Positions 39,652 to 48,431 are shown, counted from the first letter of the stretch. The stretch is 64,000 nucleotides of DNA from Myxococcus qinghaiensis (GCF_024198215.1 NZ_JAKCFA010000004.1:434001-498000), one strand, 5' to 3'. A program made the numbers and translations. The notes: generated from the sequence alone by a model not told the origin.

Positions 39652-42600
39652 ATGAAGAGGCCGGAGTGGAGCGCGACCGCCACGAGGTGGCTGGTCATGG
39701 GCTTGTTTGTCGGAGTGAGCACGGGCTGTTCGGGCGGAGAGCCCGCACAGGAGCAACCCGCGCTGGAGATGGCGTCGAGTTCCCTGAACACGGGGCCGGA
39801 CCTGGTGGTGACGGACGTACGAGGCCCCGCGAGTGTCACCTCGGGGAGTTCGTCGTTCCCCACGACGGTGACGGTCTGCAACCAGGGCACGGCGCCCGCG
39901 TACCGGGGCTCCACCGTGGCGGTGTTGCTGTCCTTGGACAACGTGTTGTCTCCGCTGACGACGATGCCTCCTCCGTCGGACCAGTCCCTGGCGGGGCAGG
40001 AGACGCTCCAGCAGGACCTGTCGGTGGGCCAGTGCGCGGATGTCCGTGTGCTCGGTACGGCCTGGCTGCCGCCCGCGGCGCAGGGTGACGGTGCCTACTT
40101 CCTGGGCGCCATCGTCGATGCGAATCAGTCCGTGGCGGAGCTGAACGAGACCAACAACACGCATGCGCAGACGCGCATCGGCGTGGGCAACCGGCCGGAC
40201 CTCGTCATCACCGAGCTGTCGAGTCCTCCCAGCGTGCCGCAGGGCGGGTACTTCACTGTGGCGGTGACGGTGTGCAACCAGGGCACCGTGAGCGTCCCCT
40301 CGGTCCGCACGCAGCTCTTCCTGTCGACCGACACCGTGCTGACGCCGACCGGCCCGGGCGCTCCTCCCACGGACCAGTCGCCGATTGGCGAGGTGCTGAC
40401 CCAGACGACGCTGAACGCGGGCGCCTGTGTCCGCCGCAGCGTCTCCGTCTTCGCGGCGCAGCCTCCCGCGTCGCCGGGCCCTGGGGCGTTCTACCTGGGC
40501 GCCATCGTCGATGACCCCGCCTCGGTGCAGGAGCTGCGCGAGGACAACAACGCCTATGCGAAGGAGCGCATCGGCGTGGGCAATCGGCCGGACCTCATCA
40601 TCACCGAGCTGCGCGGCCCCGCCAGCGCGTCGGAAGGTCAGAACGTCGAGGTCCAGGCGCGCGTCTGCAACCAGGGGACGACCTATGCCAATGCGACGTC
40701 CGTGCGGCTCCTGCTGTCGCTGGACACCGTGCTGACGCAGATGGGCCCGGGTGCGCCCCCCACGGACCAGCGGGACGTGGGCATGGTGCAGGTCCCCCTG
40801 CTGAACCCGGGGCAGTGCGTGACGCGCACCGGTTCCGCCCAGGCCTGGCTGCCTCCCGCGGGCGTCAGCCCCGGCGCCTTCTACCTGGGGGGCATCGTGG
40901 ACGACGGAAACTCCGCGCAGGAGCTGCGCGAGGACAACAACACCTACGCGAAGGAGCGCATCGGCGTGGGCAACCGACCGGACCTCATCGTCACCGCGTT
41001 GACGTCGCCGGCGAGCCTGAACTCGGGACAGTCCGCTCCGTTCACTGTGACGGTCTGCAACCAGGGCACGGCGCAGAGCAGCTCGACGATGGCGAACCTG
41101 TACCTCTCCCTCAACGCGACGGTGACGCCCATGGGGCCCATGGGGCCTCCTCCGAGCAGCCAGTCGCCGATGGGCTACATCTCGATTCCGGGTCTGTCTC
41201 CCGGCCAGTGTGTGACGCGCGGAGAGAACCTCTGGGCCTCGCTTCCTCCGTCGCCCACGGAGGCCACCGCGTTCTACCTGGCCGCCATCGTGGATGACCC
41301 GAGCTCCGTGCAGGAGCTGCGCGAGGACAACAACGTCTTCGTGAAGGGGCTCATCGGCATGGGCAACCGGCCGGACCTCATCGTCACGGACGTGAGCGTT
41401 CCGCCGACCCTGTCGCCCGGTCAGTCCTTCCCCGCGTCGGTGACGGTGTGCAACCAGGGCACCACCCCCAGCTCCTCGACGAACGCGCAGCTCTATCTGT
41501 CGACGGATACGACGCTGACGCCGATGTACCCCGGCCCTGGCGGCTCTCCTCCGACGGACCAGGCTCCGTTGGTGATGATTGGCCTGCCCTCGTTGAGCCC
41601 GGGGCAGTGTGCGACTCGTGGCATGAATGCCTGGGTGAGCTTCCCCATGGATGGGCAGGGAGAAGGGGCCTACTACGTGGGGGCCATCGTGGACGAGCCG
41701 GCCTCCGTGCAGGAGCTGCGTGAGGACAACAACGCCTTCGTGAAGGGCCTCGTCGGCGTGGGCAACCGCGCGGACCTCGTCATCACCGCGATGACCGGAC
41801 CCGTGAGCTTCAACTCCAGCCAGAACTTCACCGCGACGGTGACGGTCTGCAACCAGGGCCTCCAGTCCAGTCCTTCGACGAACGCGCAGCTCTACCTGTC
41901 GACGGACACGACGTTGACGCCGCTGTCGTCCGGCCCTGGTGGTCCGCCGACGGACCAGCTGCCGCTGGGCTCCCTGCCCGTGCCCTCCCTGAATGCCGGA
42001 GCGTGCGTGACGCGCAGTGGCTCGTTCTATGGCAGCCCTCCGCCGCCGGATGGGACGGGCGACGGTGCGTACTACCTGGCGGCCATCGTGGATGACCCGA
42101 GCTCCGTGCAGGAGCTGCGCGAGGACAACAACGTCTTCGTGAAGGGGCTCGTCGGCGTGGGCAGTCGGCCGGACCTCGTCGTCACGGCGCTGAACGCGCC
42201 GCAGGCCCTCCAGAATGGTCAGTCCTTCACCGCATCGGTGACGCTGTGCAACCAGGGCACCACCGCCAGCACCTCGACGCAGGCGCAGCTCTACGTGTCG
42301 ATGGACACCGTGTTGACGCCGATGCCGTACGGGCCCGGCGGCTACCCGGCGACGGACCAGTCTCCGCTGGGATACGTCTCCGTGCCGTCGCTGAATCCGG
42401 GACAGTGCGCGACGCGCTCGACGACGGCGTGGGTCGGACTGCCGCCCGATGCGCAGGGAAACGACGGGGCGTACTACGTGGGCGCCATCGTCGATGACCC
42501 GGCCAACGTGCAGGAGCTGCGCGAGGACAACAACAGCTTCGTGAAGGGCCCCATCGGCATTGGCAACAAGCCGGACCTGGTCATCACCGCGATGACCGCG

Positions 42601-43752
42601 CCCACGAGCGCGTCCATCAGCCAGCCGTTCACCGCCGGCGTGACGGTGTGCAACCAGGGCACCACCCCCAGCACCTCGACGCAGGCTCGCTTCCTCCTGT
42701 CGGTGGACACCGCGCTGTCGTCGATGTCGGGCCCTGGCTATCCCCCGGGAGACCAGACCGAGGTCGCGAACGTGAGCATCCCCGCGCTGACGGTGGGGCA
42801 GTGCGCCACGCGCTCGGTGAGCGCGACCGCGTGGCTGCCGCCGGATGGGACGGGCGACGGGGCGTACTACCTGGGCGCCATCGTGGATGACCCGGCCTCG
42901 GTGCAGGAGCTGCGCGAGGACAACAACAGCTTCGTGAAGGGCCTCATCGGAGTGGGTAGCCGCGCGGACCTGGTCATCACCGCGATGACCTCTCCCACGA
43001 GCGTGACGCAGGGACAGGCCTTCACCACGACGGTGACGGTGTGCAACCAGGGCACCCAGCCCAGCGCCTCCACGTACGTCGAGGTGGTCCTATCGCTGGA
43101 CGACGTGCTCTCGCTGTCGACGTCGCCCACGGTGGCGGACCAGGTGATGATTGGCTCGGTGTCCGTGCCGTCGCTGCTCGCGGCCCAGTGCATGGCGCGC
43201 ACCGCGAGCGTCAACGCGTACACGCCGCCCGGCGGTCAGGGGATGGCCTATTACCTGGGCGCGCTCGTGGACTCGAGCGGCGGGGTGCAGGAGCTGCGCG
43301 AGGACAACAACACCTTTGTGAAGGGCCTCCTCGGCGTGGGGACGAAGCCGGACCTCGTCGTCACCTCGCTCACGGGGCCTGCCTCCATCCTCCAGGGGAG
43401 CACCTTCTCCTCGACGGTGCGCGTGTGCAACCAGGGCACGCAGGCGAGCCCCTCCGCCTGGGTGTCGCTCTACACGTCCCTCGACGCGAACCTCTCCCCG
43501 GAGCCCTCCATGCCGAGCCCTGGGAACAACCCCAACTCGGACCAGCGGGAGCTGGGAGGCGTGAATGTCATCGCCCTGAACCCGGGTGACTGCATCACCC
43601 AGAGCCTGAGCGTGACGGCCTGGTTGCCGATGGATGCGATGGGGCAGGGCGGCGCCTGGTTCCTGGGCGCCTACGTGGACCCGTACCAGTCGCAGTCGGA
43701 GCTGCGCGAGGACAACAACTCCCGCGCCATCGCGCTCCAAATCAATCAATAG
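39652..43752 (+). CDS. Large lipoprotein with ten CARDB repeats
   Basis: 1366 residues. The N-terminus is a lipoprotein signal ('WLVMGLFVGVSTGCSGG', lipobox STGC). The rest is ten tandem repeats of about 130 residues, each starting (N/S/G)xPDLVVT and containing TVTVCNQGT, 'LLSLDxVLT', 'PGQC' and ending 'SVQELREDNN', the CARDB (cell-adhesion-related) Ig-like fold. Each repeat has two Cys, probably one disulfide. Lipid-anchored, extended and repetitive, it is a plausible surface adhesin or matrix-binding protein; no partner gene is evident. It is convergent with the Clp-RF2 fusion gene across a strong hairpin. Confidence 0.92.
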   Translation: MKRPEWSATATRWLVMGLFVGVSTGCSGGEPAQEQPALEMASSSLNTGPDLVVTDVRGPASVTSGSSSFPTTVTVCNQGTAPAYRGSTVAVLLSLDNVLSPLTTMPPPSDQSLAGQETLQQDLSVGQCADVRVLGTAWLPPAAQGDGAYFLGAIVDANQSVAELNETNNTHAQTRIGVGNRPDLVITELSSPPSVPQGGYFTVAVTVCNQGTVSVPSVRTQLFLSTDTVLTPTGPGAPPTDQSPIGEVLTQTTLNAGACVRRSVSVFAAQPPASPGPGAFYLGAIVDDPASVQELREDNNAYAKERIGVGNRPDLIITELRGPASASEGQNVEVQARVCNQGTTYANATSVRLLLSLDTVLTQMGPGAPPTDQRDVGMVQVPLLNPGQCVTRTGSAQAWLPPAGVSPGAFYLGGIVDDGNSAQELREDNNTYAKERIGVGNRPDLIVTALTSPASLNSGQSAPFTVTVCNQGTAQSSSTMANLYLSLNATVTPMGPMGPPPSSQSPMGYISIPGLSPGQCVTRGENLWASLPPSPTEATAFYLAAIVDDPSSVQELREDNNVFVKGLIGMGNRPDLIVTDVSVPPTLSPGQSFPASVTVCNQGTTPSSSTNAQLYLSTDTTLTPMYPGPGGSPPTDQAPLVMIGLPSLSPGQCATRGMNAWVSFPMDGQGEGAYYVGAIVDEPASVQELREDNNAFVKGLVGVGNRADLVITAMTGPVSFNSSQNFTATVTVCNQGLQSSPSTNAQLYLSTDTTLTPLSSGPGGPPTDQLPLGSLPVPSLNAGACVTRSGSFYGSPPPPDGTGDGAYYLAAIVDDPSSVQELREDNNVFVKGLVGVGSRPDLVVTALNAPQALQNGQSFTASVTLCNQGTTASTSTQAQLYVSMDTVLTPMPYGPGGYPATDQSPLGYVSVPSLNPGQCATRSTTAWVGLPPDAQGNDGAYYVGAIVDDPANVQELREDNNSFVKGPIGIGNKPDLVITAMTAPTSASISQPFTAGVTVCNQGTTPSTSTQARFLLSVDTALSSMSGPGYPPGDQTEVANVSIPALTVGQCATRSVSATAWLPPDGTGDGAYYLGAIVDDPASVQELREDNNSFVKGLIGVGSRADLVITAMTSPTSVTQGQAFTTTVTVCNQGTQPSASTYVEVVLSLDDVLSLSTSPTVADQVMIGSVSVPSLLAAQCMARTASVNAYTPPGGQGMAYYLGALVDSSGGVQELREDNNTFVKGLLGVGTKPDLVVTSLTGPASILQGSTFSSTVRVCNQGTQASPSAWVSLYTSLDANLSPEPSMPSPGNNPNSDQRELGGVNVIALNPGDCITQSLSVTAWLPMDAMGQGGAWFLGAYVDPYQSQSELREDNNSRAIALQINQ

Positions 43753-43768
43753 CGCGCTGAGGTCTTGA

Positions 43769-43801
43769 TGAGGGGACGGGGTGGAATGGCCCGTCCCCTC
43801 A
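43769..43801. terminator. Bidirectional terminator hairpin
   Basis: TGAGGGGACGGG (43769-43780) is the exact reverse complement of CCCGTCCCCTCA (43790-43801), a 12-bp stem with a 9-base loop, placed between two convergent stop codons. A short T-run follows on the plus strand. Confidence 0.8.
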
Positions 43802-43816
43802 CTGCTTTCCGTCGGC

Positions 43817-46636
43817 TCAGCTCCCCAGCGGGGGCTCCGACGGCGGGCGCGAAATCCACGCGGCGATGAACACATCCAGCTCGCCGCGCAGCACGTCCTT
43901 CACTCGAGGCGTCCCGGCTCCGGTGCGAGGGTCCTCCACGCGCGCGCTGCGGCCCAGGTAGTAGCGTCGCACCTCGTCCGTGCTTCCGCCCTGTCCGGCC
44001 ACCACGCGAGTGGCGATGTCCTTCAACTCGTCCAGCTCGCCCGCGCCAGTGAGCGTCAGCACGCGGCCGGTGGACTCGTCCTTCACCGTCACCTCGGTGC
44101 GCACGCGCTGGAGGTAGGTGCCCTCATGGCTCTTCACGGGCCGGCCCAGCACCTCCAGCAGCTCCAGCTCCTCCTCGGAGAGAGCGCCGCCCCGGTGCAC
44201 GCGGACATAGGCGCGCTGGCGCTTCTCGTCCTCCAGTCGTCGGTGCATGCCCGCTTCGCCAGCGAGGAAGCCGTAGGCCCCGGGGCCGGCGATGCGCACC
44301 ACGACGCGAGCCGGCTCGTCGGCCTCCGCCACCGCCACCGCCTCGTAGCCGCGCCGCTGCGCCCAGCCCAGGTACATGGTGGCCAGCTCCTGCACCCACG
44401 CCTCCTGCGTCTCCGCCGAGTCGCTCGCGCAGATATCCACCAGGGCCTCGTTGTCCAGAGTGGTGGAGCCGGAGGCATGGAGCGCCTCCGCCATCTGTAC
44501 CTCTCGCGCGACGTCCTCGACCTGCCGGGCCGCGGAGGCGAGCTGCACTTCGTTCTTCGCCTCACGCACCAGGCGCCGGCCGAAGAGACACGCGGCCTCC
44601 AGCCGCTCCAGTTCGTTGAGGTGGGCCTCCACCGTCCGGAAGGCCCGGATGACATCCGCCGCGTGCGTGGGGTCGTCCCAGAGGTTGGGCGCCTGCGTCT
44701 CCGTCAGCAGGGCCGCGCGGCGCTCCTCCAGCTCCGGCCGCCCCGCGGAGGCCGCCAGCGAGCGGGCCTTGCCCACCAGCCGGTCCATCTCGACCAACAG
44801 CGACTTGCGGTCCAGCCGCCGCTTCACCGGCGTCGCGCGCGCGGACGGCAGCAGCAGCTGCGCGGTGGGCGAGGGCAGCGGCGCGGCGGGCTCGGCCACC
44901 GCGATGACCCGGCCACCAGGACGTGCTTCCACGCGCACGGGGGTGCCAGGGGGCAGCGGCTTGCGAGCAATCTCCACGGCCAGCGCGGCGGTGAGCGTCT
45001 TCTCGATTTCCCGCTGGAGATAGCGCGCGCCGAACTGGGGCGAGTAGCCGCGCTCCACCAGCCGGTCGACGACCTCGGGCGTCACTTCGACGTCCAGGGA
45101 GCGCGCGCGGATGCCCTCTCGCTCCAGCACGCGGCCCACCTCGCGCTGCGCGATTTTGCGGATGTCCACCTTGGACAGCGGCTGGAAGTGACAGATGGCG
45201 TCGAAGCGGTTGAGGAACTCCGGGCGGAAGGCCTCGCCGATGCGGCGGTCGACCTCCGACACCATCTCGTCCGCGCGCTTGGTGCCCGCGAAGCCCATGG
45301 CGGGCTCCCGGTACACCTCCGCGCCCACGTTGGACGTGGCGACGATGAGCGTGTTGTTGCACGAGACGACCTCGCCCGCGCCGTTGACGAAGGTGCCCTC
45401 GTCGAAGAGCTGGAGGAAGCGGTCGTGCACGCTGCGCGCGGCCTTCTCGAACTCGTCGAGCAGCAGCACGGAGAACACCTTGCCGTCCAGGAGTGCGCTC
45501 AGCTCTCCGCGACGCGTCTCCAACGCCGGGGCCCAGGACGCGCCGAAGGGCACGCTCTCGTCGCCGTCGTTGGGGTAGTCCGCCATGTTCAGGCGCACCA
45601 GCCTGTCCGCCGAGCCGAAGAGGTACTCCGCCAGCAGCTTCGCGAGCTGCGTCTTTCCCACGCCCGTGGGGCCCGCGAACAGGAACACGCCCAGCGGCCG
45701 GCGCGGGTCGTTCAGCCCCGCCTTGAGCAGCGCCACCGAGCGCAGCACCGCGCCCACCGCGTCCGTCTGGCCGAGCAGCCGCTCTCCGAAGAAGCGCTCC
45801 GTCTCCTCCAGGTCCAACGGCATGGCGTCGTCCACCACGAAGCGCGGCAGGCGCGTGGCGGAACAGAAGCGGGTGAGCACGTCCTCGGGACCGACATGGT
45901 CCTTGGCCGCGCCCGCGGCCTCCGCCGCCGTCTCCTTCAAGAGCTCGATGGCCTTGCGCGGCATGCGCTGCGCCAGCAGGAACTTGGACGACAGCCGCAG
46001 GGCCAGATCACACGCGGCCGGGTCAATGGGCAGGCGCAGCTCACGCTCCAGCTCCTCCGCCACGCGGCCCAAGACCCAGCGTGCCTTCTCCAGCGGAGGC
46101 TCGTGCAGGGGGAGCAGGTGCAGCCGCTCCGCCAGCGCCTCGTCGGAGCGCAGCAGCTCCTGCACGCGCTTGGGTTCCGTCTCGAAGATGAAGCGCAGGC
46201 CGCCGGTGCGCAGCGCGCGCACGGCCACGGGGGCCAGGGGCCCTCCCAGCGCCGCGGGCAAATCCCGGATGTAGACGATGGGACAGGGGTGCCGCGCCAG
46301 GTGGGCCAGCAGCTCCTCGAAGCTCTCCGCGGCCTGTCGCTGAGTGCTGCGCGCGAGGATGTTGGCGACGGACACCTCCACCAGGCGCGACTGCGTCAGC
46401 TCGGCGTCAACCCGTCCTTCGGCGATGCGGCGCGCCACCTCCTGCACGAGCGCGCTCTTGCCCACGCCGGGGTCTCCCGCCAGCAGCGGGTGCTTGCCAC
46501 CGCGCGTCAGCAGGCCCAGCACCTCCGTCACCGCGGCGTCCACGCCGTGCGCGGCCGGCAGCCGACCCTCTCGGGCCAACGCGGTCAGGTCCCGGTCGAT
46601 GAGTCGCTCCTGGTCCTCGCTCTTCCTCGTCGCCAT
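43817..46636 (-). CDS. Clp-type double-AAA+ unfoldase fused to a release-factor-2-like domain
   Basis: 939 residues. There is no Clp N-domain. AAA1: Walker A GDPGVGKS at 54-61, Walker B degenerate ('IVYIRDLPA' in place of hhhhDE). AAA2: Walker A GPTGVGKT near 325, Walker B VLLLDEFEKA near 395, with ClpB-like 'ARYLQREIEKTLTAALAVEI' near 545. Residues about 607-939 match peptide-chain release factor 2 end to end: 'APNLWDDPTHAADVIRAF', 'ETQEAWVQELATMYLGWAQR', 'GAYGFLAGEAGMHR', and the C-terminus 'VEDPRTG...GELDVFIAAWI'. The SPF codon-reading tripeptide is deleted and the GGQ position reads EGT (near 837), so the domain should bind a ribosome-like site without releasing peptide. A ribosome- or translation-linked unfoldase is inferred. 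Confidence 0.85.
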   Translation of the reverse strand: MATRKSEDQERLIDRDLTALAREGRLPAAHGVDAAVTEVLGLLTRGGKHPLLAGDPGVGKSALVQEVARRIAEGRVDAELTQSRLVEVSVANILARSTQRQAAESFEELLAHLARHPCPIVYIRDLPAALGGPLAPVAVRALRTGGLRFIFETEPKRVQELLRSDEALAERLHLLPLHEPPLEKARWVLGRVAEELERELRLPIDPAACDLALRLSSKFLLAQRMPRKAIELLKETAAEAAGAAKDHVGPEDVLTRFCSATRLPRFVVDDAMPLDLEETERFFGERLLGQTDAVGAVLRSVALLKAGLNDPRRPLGVFLFAGPTGVGKTQLAKLLAEYLFGSADRLVRLNMADYPNDGDESVPFGASWAPALETRRGELSALLDGKVFSVLLLDEFEKAARSVHDRFLQLFDEGTFVNGAGEVVSCNNTLIVATSNVGAEVYREPAMGFAGTKRADEMVSEVDRRIGEAFRPEFLNRFDAICHFQPLSKVDIRKIAQREVGRVLEREGIRARSLDVEVTPEVVDRLVERGYSPQFGARYLQREIEKTLTAALAVEIARKPLPPGTPVRVEARPGGRVIAVAEPAAPLPSPTAQLLLPSARATPVKRRLDRKSLLVEMDRLVGKARSLAASAGRPELEERRAALLTETQAPNLWDDPTHAADVIRAFRTVEAHLNELERLEAACLFGRRLVREAKNEVQLASAARQVEDVAREVQMAEALHASGSTTLDNEALVDICASDSAETQEAWVQELATMYLGWAQRRGYEAVAVAEADEPARVVVRIAGPGAYGFLAGEAGMHRRLEDEKRQRAYVRVHRGGALSEEELELLEVLGRPVKSHEGTYLQRVRTEVTVKDESTGRVLTLTGAGELDELKDIATRVVAGQGGSTDEVRRYYLGRSARVEDPRTGAGTPRVKDVLRGELDVFIAAWISRPPSEPPLGS

Positions 46637-46748
46637 GTGTCGTCAGCCGCCCCCTCGCCGGAGCACGCACTCTAACCGCTGAACCGCCGAGGTGAGCGCG
46701 CAATCCCGGCGAGTGGCCGGAATCTCCTGGCCCAAGGCCGGAGGGAAG

Positions 46749-46836
46749 CGGAAGTCGGAGGACTCGAACCTCAAGCCGGCAAGCCGGCTCGCACCCGGTA
46801 GCAGCGGGGCCTGGCGCCATCGCCAGTCCAACTTCC
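46749..46836 (-). tRNA. tRNA-Ser (GCT anticodon)
   Basis: Reverse-strand cloverleaf: acceptor GGAAGTT pairs with GACTTCC, anticodon loop CTGCTAC (GCT), and a long class-II variable arm (AGCCGGC TT GCCGGCT). T-loop TTCGAGT. CCA is not encoded. Confidence 0.9.
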
Positions 46837-46857
46837 AAACAGTTGTTGTGAAGCGAG

Positions 46858-46942
46858 CGGAACACGGTGGAGTCGAACCACGAGCCTCGAAGGGCCCTCC
46901 TGGTTTCCAGCCAGGCGGCCGGCCACCCGGCCTGCATGCTCC
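46858..46942 (-). tRNA. tRNA-Ser (GGA anticodon)
   Basis: Acceptor GGAGCAT with GTGTTCC (G-U pairs allowed), anticodon stem CCTGG/CCAGG with loop CTGGAAA (GGA), long variable arm, T-loop TTCGACT. CCA is not encoded. 21 bases separate it from the GCT gene. Confidence 0.9.
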
Positions 46943-46951
46943 AAGACACAG

Positions 46952-47037
46952 CGGAAGACAGGGGACTCGAACCCCGAGCGCGTCATGCACCCGCACCGTT
47001 TTCGAAACGGGCCGCCGGCCTCCGGCGTCGGTCTTCC
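46952..47037 (-). tRNA. tRNA-Ser (CGA anticodon)
   Basis: Acceptor GGAAGAC with GTCTTCC, anticodon loop TTCGAAA (CGA), long class-II variable arm, T-arm GGGG-TTCGAGT-CCCC. CCA is not encoded. Third of three consecutive serine tRNA genes. Confidence 0.9.
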
Positions 47038-47197
47038 AGGAAAGTCGCCGGCAGCAGCGCACCCGCCTGCCGGCTCGCGGGGAGGTCCACGGGCGGGAGG
47101 CCGCCTCTGGCGGACCTCCTCATCCCCTCCAGGCGCACCGTCCTGGGACGGGCGGGGACGGGGGCCACCTCTGGTGGACCCCCTTCACCTCAGGACC

Positions 47198-47740
47198 TCA
47201 TGCCTCCAGCTCGCCATGCCAGTACGCCACGTCCCTGAGGAACTTGGCCCACGACATGGGCATGCCCTGCTCGAAGACGAACGTCAGGTGCATCGCGTCC
47301 GGCAGCTTCTTGGGCTTCACCGGGGCGCAGCGCAGCGCCATCTTCGCGTGCTCCGGAGTCCGGTTGCCCTTCCTCTGGTTGCAGGGCACACACGCGATGA
47401 CGACGTTGTCCCAGGACGTCCGGCCACCCTGGGCGCGGGGGAGGACGTGGTCATACGTCGCCTCCGCGCGCGACACCTTCAAGCCGCAGTACTGGCAGCG
47501 GCAGCGGTCTCGCAGGTAGACGTTCTCCCGGCTGAACTTCACGCCCTTGGGGCCCTTGCGCAGCCCGCGGAAGAAGCGAATGACGGAGGGCATGCGGATC
47601 TCCACCGTCACCGAGCGCACGAAGCGGTCCTCGTACTCCTCGACCACCTCGACCTTGCCCTGGAAGATGAGCATCACCGCGCGCTGCCAGGGAATCCGCG
47701 CGACGGGCTCGAAGGACTGACTGAGAACCAGCGTCTCCAT
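47198..47740 (-). CDS. HNH endonuclease inside the tRNA array
   Basis: 180 residues. N-terminal 'METLVLSQSFEPVARIPWQR' is the usual opening of the HNH_5-type family found in many Deltaproteobacteria. The nuclease core has CQYCGLKV (first zinc pair, near residue 88), 'ATYDHVLPRAQGGRTSWDN' (catalytic DH) and 'VIACVPCNQRKGNRTPEHA' (second pair and N). All expected residues are present. It probably cuts DNA. It lies between the three tRNA-Ser genes and the other twelve tRNA genes on the same strand. In free-standing form it could be a homing-type or a host protein; context suggests an association with the array. Confidence 0.9.
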   Translation of the reverse strand: METLVLSQSFEPVARIPWQRAVMLIFQGKVEVVEEYEDRFVRSVTVEIRMPSVIRFFRGLRKGPKGVKFSRENVYLRDRCRCQYCGLKVSRAEATYDHVLPRAQGGRTSWDNVVIACVPCNQRKGNRTPEHAKMALRCAPVKPKKLPDAMHLTFVFEQGMPMSWAKFLRDVAYWHGELEA

Positions 47741-47760
47741 GACGCAACGCCTTTCGGTTG

Positions 47761-47834
47761 TATCCGCGGCGAGAGTCGAACTCGCACTGTGCCGGGTTTG
47801 AGCCGGCGGCCTCTCCCGTTTGGGCTACGCGGAC
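47761..47834 (-). tRNA. tRNA with CAA (Leu) anticodon but class-I short variable loop
   Basis: Acceptor GTCCGCG/CGCGGAT (G1-U72), D-arm GCCC-AAACGGGAG-AGGC, anticodon stem GCCGG/CCGGC with loop CTCAAAC (CAA), variable loop only ACAGT, T-arm GCGAG-TTCGACT-CTCGC, A73. Leucine tRNAs normally carry a long variable arm; this one does not, so its charging is uncertain. Confidence 0.75.
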
Positions 47835-47889
47835 GGACTTCGGGATGTCCTGCTGACTTGCGACTGCGGGCTACGGACTGCGACGACAG

Positions 47890-47963
47890 TGCCGGTGGCG
47901 GGAGTCGAACCCGCATCCTCCAGGATCTCGACCTGGCACCTCTACCAATTGGGCTACACCGGC
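47890..47963 (-). tRNA. tRNA-like gene, GAG at the anticodon position, C33
   Basis: Acceptor GCCGGTG/CACCGGC, anticodon stem CCAGG/CCTGG, loop TCGAGAT: position 33 is C instead of the near-universal U, with GAG at 34-36. Variable loop AGGAT, T-arm GCGGG-TTCGACT-CCCGC, A73. The fold is otherwise regular class I. Amino-acid identity is unassigned. Confidence 0.65.
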
Positions 47964-47986
47964 AATACTGACTGCGGCGATACGAG

Positions 47987-48059
47987 TGCACGCCCCGGGG
48001 ATCGAACCCGGCGAAAACGGTGTGTGGGACCGTCGCCGTCTCCAGCTGGCTCGGCGTGC
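47987..48059 (-). tRNA. tRNA-like gene, CAC (Val) at the anticodon position, C33
   Basis: Acceptor GCACGCC/GGCGTGC, anticodon stem ACGGT/ACCGT, loop CCCACAC (CAC at 34-36 with C33), position 8 is G instead of U, variable loop TTTCG, T-arm CCGGG-TTCGATC-CCCGG, A73. Might be a diverged tRNA-Val(CAC). Confidence 0.65.
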
Positions 48060-48067
48060 AGGAGAAG

Positions 48068-48138
48068 TTGCGGAGCAGGGAGTCGAACCCTGGAGGCCAG
48101 GCTTATGAGGCCCGGTGAGGCACCAGCCCCTCCCCGCA
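48068..48138 (-). tRNA. tRNA-Met-type gene (CAT anticodon)
   Basis: Acceptor TGCGGGG/CTCCGCA (T1-A72), anticodon stem CGGGC/GCCTG with loop CTCATAA, T-arm CAGGG-TTCGACT-CCCTG, A73. It lacks the initiator-type triple G-C pairs, so it is an elongator Met or an Ile(CAU) tRNA. Position 8 is A and the D-arm region is short (17 bases). Confidence 0.7.
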
Positions 48139-48157
48139 GAAAAGTGTGAAACGTGTG

Positions 48158-48232
48158 TGCTCCCGGCAGGATTCGAACCTGCGACCTCGCGCTTAGGACG
48201 CGCCTGCTCTGAATCCACTGAGCTACGGAAGC
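48158..48232 (-). tRNA. tRNA-Arg (CCT anticodon)
   Basis: Acceptor GCTTCCG/CGGGAGC, regular D-arm with TAGCTCAGTGG, anticodon loop GTCCTAA (CCT), T-arm GCAGG-TTCGAAT-CCTGC, A73. Confidence 0.85.
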
Positions 48233-48253
48233 GGATGTCACCGCTGAAACGAG

Positions 48254-48327
48254 TGCCCCTGGCAGGGATTGAACCTGCGACCTCACGGTTCGGAACCGTG
48301 CGCTCTCATCCACTGAGCTACAAGGGC
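48254..48327 (-). tRNA. tRNA-Arg (CCG anticodon)
   Basis: Acceptor GCCCTTG/CAGGGGC, D-arm TAGCTCAGTGGATGAGAGC, anticodon stem CACGG/CCGTG with loop TTCCGAA (CCG), A73. T-loop is TTCAATC. Confidence 0.9.
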
Positions 48328-48333
48328 ATGGAG

Positions 48334-48405
48334 TGGATCCGCCGGGACTCGAACCCGGAACCCCTCGGGTGCAAACCGAGTGCTCTCCCATTGAGCCACG
48401 AACCC
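48334..48405 (-). tRNA. tRNA-Ala (TGC anticodon)
   Basis: Acceptor GGGTTCG/CGGATCC, anticodon stem CTCGG/CCGAG with loop TTTGCAC (TGC), T-arm CCGGG-TTCGAGT-CCCGG, A73. The G3-U70 identity pair of alanine tRNAs is present in the acceptor (third pair G-T). Confidence 0.9.
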
Positions 48406-48431
48406 ATGTGACGACTGCGTGTTGCGTGAAG

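Noticed and set aside
47038-47197. A fourth serine tRNA between tRNA-Ser(CGA) and the HNH gene
   Set aside because: GC-rich stretch without T-loop sequence or matching acceptor ends.
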